The position numbers were made by a program, and so were the translations under genes. DNA of 64,000 bases, taken from Rhabdornis inornatus (lineage: Eukaryota; Chordata; Aves; Passeriformes; Rhabdornithidae). The stretch lies in the NCBI GenBank assembly GCA_013397075.1, contig VWZS01002579.1, positions 124,001-188,000 on the forward strand, read 5' to 3'. The notes under the pieces were generated by a model. The model was not told the origin of the DNA. It saw only the letters and a program-made list of their open reading frames with translations, and searched no databases. Below are positions 59,601 to 64,000 of the stretch, in pieces; the stretch's first letter is position 1; each line of letters begins with the position of its first letter.

Positions 59601-62600
59601 CCCCACAGGACCTCATTTTGCAAGCAGCACAAAATTGTTGGGTGGCAGCAGATGTCATTCCATTATATCAACTGCAGGTTGTGTCCACAGTCTTGGAACT
59701 TCAGGTCAAAATTCCTATTCAGGGTTTGGGACACATTTTTTCCACTTCTTGGGGAGAAGTGATCTGTCAGGCACAGACTGTTTGCTAGATCATGTGGAAT
59801 GAACTAAACCAATCCAGTTCTGCAGATGGGAAGAGAATGGAAGAGGGGGCCATGGCCCTGCTCACACAGCTCTCATTCCTCCTTGGATGTGAGGAAACAG
59901 GGTCTTTATTTCCTTCCCTGCTCTGGAGTCCACTGAAACTTGAGAGGGGTGCCTCCTTTGGACTCAGTTCTGTTCTGAAGTCGCTACAAGACCGCGAGTT
60001 CTGGTTATAATGGATGTGGTACACATCTTATCCCTTGACTTCTTTGGAATGACAGTACACTTACCAAAGAAAGCTCATCTTCTGGACAGGTAAGACGAAT
60101 AGTTTGTTCCAATCAAGTATGAATTTGCTGGCAATCCCAACATGGACATTTCTCTTACAAGTCATCTTTAATTATCATCATGTGAGGCTCCTGCCATCAG
60201 AGTTTGTGTCACTTTTCCTCCTCTCCTTGCCATGCAGTTTTAGATTTAGGGTCAGATTCATTGTAGGAGTAATCTGTGACAGCTCTATTGATTTCACTGG
60301 AGCTGTATCCAGCTGTGAATTTGAATGCTTTCTTTTGTCAGAATGGCTTGAAGTTGAAATGAAATGTGCAGGGCATCCTTGATTGTACCTTCATTGTAAG
60401 GAAGGAATAAGCATAAGAAAAAAATTGGCTCTAGTAAAACCTCAGCAAAGCTGTAAATAACAAAAAGCTGCATTTTGCCATCTTGCTTTTTGTAAACAAA
60501 GCTTCCTCTGAAGGCAGTTATGTTTTGTTTAAGAGCAGATCCTAAGCTTGGAAAAAACATAAATACCTATGAACTAGCCCTAGAGTTAAATTTGTTTTCA
60601 AAACCTTCTCTGATTCAAGTAGAAGGTAAACAAATGCTCATAGTTATGGCAGAATTTGGCTCATCATGACTCCAAAAGGAACAACAGGCCAAATCCATGA
60701 GAGCCAGAGGTGTCTTAAGTAAAATAAATCATCCCTGTACACTCTACTGCACTGCCAGGTACATCACTCTCCATTGCTGGTTGTGCTTTTAGTGGGAAAG
60801 GAGCTGGCATTTGCTGAAATATGTACCAGGCACAGACCCCTGATGCAGACAATGAGTTTTGACCCCATTTCTACATGGCATCCCTACACAAAGCTCAGTA
60901 ACTGAATAAAGTCTAAATTGTACAGGGCAATGATCTTCCCTCTGTTGTTTGAAGTGTGAATGCTGCTGTCATGGAACACAGTTGGCCACTCAAAATTTTT
61001 CAACTTTTAAAACTTAAATAAGTATTTCAACTTACTGTTTAGTCTGTAGTATCAGAAAGAGAAACCCTGGAATCTTTAATTACTGACAGTTGTGCTTGGC
61101 TATCTACTGCTTTCAAAGCTGTGGACCTATCAACTGATTTACACATACATTTATAGGAAATTACATTATACATTAATACATTTATAGAAATGAACTGATT
61201 TATACTGAGTTGTCAAAAAAAAAAAAGTGATTTTGCCAAACTTAGGAGTATCTGGCTGACTGCTTAATACATTTTGCAACTACATCTGTGAGCTCTGTCC
61301 CAGATCCCAATTTTTTCTCCTGGGATATTGGACAGATCTTATTTCAAAATATAGTTGACAAAGAAGATGAACTGGAAAAAGAAAGCATTTCAGATGCTTG
61401 ATGTTGGTCAGACTTTGACAGTCTCAAAGGGTGAGTTCAGGAGGTGTTGAAACCTTTCCCTTCCGTGTAGCAGAAGTGAAAAGTGATGCTGTGCTGGCAG
61501 GGCCACACCGTGTCATTGCTGTTGATAATTGTTTAGAGGTTGTCCCTGTTTGTGTCAAGAGCAAAATTTCAACCGGGAGCAGGTTTCCAGACCAGCAACA
61601 TCAAAAAGGTGCAAGACATGGTCAAAACCTATTCAAGTGAAAGTTTTGGAAAACTTGCAAAAGTAATGTGACCTAAATTTGACAACTGGAATGTTTGCAT
61701 CAGATTTTGTTTGTGTAACGTTTCTCTCTATGTGAAAGAGTTGCGGTTTGCCAGCAGATTTTTTTTTATTTAAGAGAAGATCTCACAGCTTAAATTCATA
61801 TACATGCGGTGTTATGAATATGCATAGATTAGGTTGTGAACTCTGAGTCAGAGACCAGCTGGTTTTTGTCTGCACAGAGAGATTCTCTGCTCACTTTTGG
61901 AATTTGTCACCTTATAAACCACCATCAGGTTGGACTTGAAGGAGCACTGGGTGTTTATATGATATCATAGCTGAGGCCTATCAAAAACAGAGGAGGATTC
62001 TGATGCACAGTCTGCTCCAGCACTATTGTGCACTTCAATTTCTGTCCTGAATGTGGAGGTGAAAATTTGTATATGTATTTTTTTCCTGAAGTACTTGACT
62101 CTCTTTTGTTTGTTTGTTTGTTTAATTTAGGTGAACTGATCTGTTACGTTTGCATTTTAAAATAATCAGTCGGTAATGGGTTAAGCCCATTTCAGCAGAG
62201 GTTGGTGCTGATTTCTTTGCTAATATTAAATTATCATTAGGAGGACGCATATCCTCCTGAAACACTTCAAGAGTGTTTTGGTAGAAGAGAAGGATATATC
62301 AGTGAGACTGATGAGAATGAACATGCTTTCATATAAACATATGAAAGTTCATAGAGCTAAAGCTTCGAAAAAAAATTATCTTACATGATGGAAAGGCTTC
62401 TAGGTTGCAAATCTTTGAGAGGGATTTACTGATATTAAATTAATGGCCTGCCTAATTCTGGACAAATCATTGAGAAGTAACAATGTATAATGTGCAAAAT
62501 AAAACCAAAACTATAAGAGAAATTTTTTTTGCTTAGTTTGAGGAGCTAGTAGTCCAAATGAAGTATTTAAAAATCTGATATCAATTTAGGCCTTATCCAT

Positions 62601-64000
62601 GTAAACTAAAATACAAACCCCAAATATTTTGAAAGTTACTCTGCCCCATACTGATTTCCTGTCAAACTTCCCTAAAATTGCCACAAGTTCCAGCATGTTC
62701 AAAAGGTAGGCAAGAGCTCCGTAGTTTGCAGCCAAATTTCTCCTAAACTGTAGTTGTGAATCACCTGTGGGCTGTAGAGCTCTCAGTCCATAATGCAGCT
62801 GCTGATGTGAGCTCCTAGTGATACAGATATGCTGCACTTTTTCCTAAAATTGCTTTTTCTGTACGTGCAAGTGGCGTGGTTGCCATAGGAATGTTACCGG
62901 GTTGATGAAGGGAATGGTCTGCTAGGCCACTGATCTGCTCCTGGAAAAATATGAGCCTTTGAGACTAATCAGCCTGTTCTCTAAAGTTACAGTGGAAAGT
63001 TGTTGTGTGTGGAAGAAATTGAAACTGATTGATTTTAATGGTGATGGGAAAACATGCCACTCAGCTTGGCATGAAGTGAAACATGGAAGGTAAGCCAAGG
63101 GACCCACTGATGGAAAGGTTATAATGTTTCAGTATTCAATACTTTTGTAATAAATAACGCACATTCATCTTCATTTCGTGTAATTTTTCATTAATAAAGT
63201 TGTGAAGACACCAGCTGTGTGTGAACTGGGATTAAATTTGGATTCTTCCTTCAATGAAGTAAAATGGAAAGTAAAGTTGTACTCTGCATGAAAATAAAAA
63301 CCTCAAGCAAATCTGTGCTGTCACAGTAGCTTTCTTAGTGGAGCACTAAATATTTTTCACTCATCCAGTGAAATATGAAGGGTGAAATTCTGCAAGAGGA
63401 TCTGCAGGGAAATTCCTTTCCCTTAATTTTGTCCTCTGGGTTTGTATGATCTGGCCTTCAATAAGGGGTTACCTCAAAAAATATTCTGTAAATTCTGGTC
63501 CAACTTTGTTCCCAGCAAGTGGAAAAGCTAAGAAAACTCTCAGACAAAGAGAGAATGAGGGAGTGTAATGCTGAGGATACAAAAATGGGATTAGGACTTT
63601 GAAAGGAAGCAGGAGGAAGAAGAGGAGCAGCAAAAGAAAAGAAGAAAAAGGGAGGCACCTAAGCCACTTTCTCCCAGAGAGACAGGGGAGCTTAAAAATT
63701 CTAATTAATTAGTGAAAACTAATTAAATAACAAATGACAGAACTTTCCTGGAATAAAAGGCTAATCTTTTCTTTATTACATGCAGTATAATAAAATGTAA
63801 AGCTTTTTGTACGCTTGGGATTGGATTTTCTTCCAGTGCTCAAGGAGAGTATATGTTACTCTTGACTTCCTCTTCATTAAATGTGGAGAGTGAGGATCAC
63901 ACTTAGGCAATCTTGTCTTTGGCCGTCTGGTTTGTTAGGGAACTTCTCTGGGGCTGTGTGCTCTGTACAGAGGCTGAAATACCTGCCCTGGGGTTTGCTC
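56665..64000. other. Downstream intergenic DNA, no gene recognised
   Basis: Unassigned AT-rich sequence with an A12 run (61215-61226) and a (GTTT)n run (62104-62123). EFCAB6 is the neighbour expected from mammalian order, but none of its EF-hand exons was recognised. They may lie beyond the window or be missed. Confidence 0.5.

Noticed and set aside
59455..59802. Region open in three plus-strand frames, considered as an EFCAB6 exon
   Set aside because: No EF-hand pattern and no clean acceptor/donor pair, and the translation matches nothing I know.
1..64000. CRISPR arrays, tRNA, rRNA or bacterial operon structure
   Set aside because: None seen. The tandem repeats lack the spacer structure of CRISPR, and the window is vertebrate nuclear DNA.

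Overview
This is eukaryotic, almost certainly avian, nuclear DNA. It is AT-rich, sparsely coding and built from spliced genes with GT-AG introns. It carries CR1 LINE fragments (the dominant bird retrotransposon) and LTR sequence of a kind I recognise from bird genomes. Nearly all long open frames outside the exons below are chance frames in GC-rich repeats or minisatellites.

Layout. Positions 92-278 (minus strand) are the first coding exon of a patatin-like phospholipase, assigned to PNPLA3, inside a CpG island with a GC-rich promoter (about 279-480). The rest of that gene runs off the left edge. Behind the promoter lie two minisatellites (518-587 and 744-898). About 23 kb of apparently non-coding DNA follows, with a CR1 LINE relic (about 9409-10143), a three-copy 48-bp tandem repeat (16044-16187), a short CR1 3' end (16929-17080) and a decayed LTR (about 19551-20140).

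The main gene is SULT4A1 on the plus strand. It has seven coding exons (24904-25072, 41199-41329, 42736-42816, 42922-43048, 45000-45094, 46528-46666, 49901-50013) that join without any frame break into 284 residues, the same length as I recall for human SULT4A1. Its promoter lies largely in a 308-base run of N (24554-24861). Intron 1 (16.1 kb) holds a 20-bp-unit minisatellite, a candidate 103-nt 'poison' exon, a CR1 fragment and a probable second LTR. The 3' UTR probably runs to about 51,550.

From there to 64,000 I see only simple repeats and unassigned sequence. From mammalian gene order EFCAB6 would be expected next on the same strand, but I recognised none of its exons.

PNPLA3 and SULT4A1 are divergently oriented, as in the human 22q13 block from memory, except that human PNPLA5 lies between them and I see no trace of it here. 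The two genes have unrelated roles (lipid-droplet acyl hydrolase or transacylase; neuronal atypical cytosolic sulfotransferase), so their adjacency is synteny rather than a functional cluster. I found no convincing novel gene system. The most useful leads are the in-frame-entering poison-exon candidate, the 99.7%-identical inverted CR1 pair, and the minisatellite-plus-gap structure around the SULT4A1 first exon.
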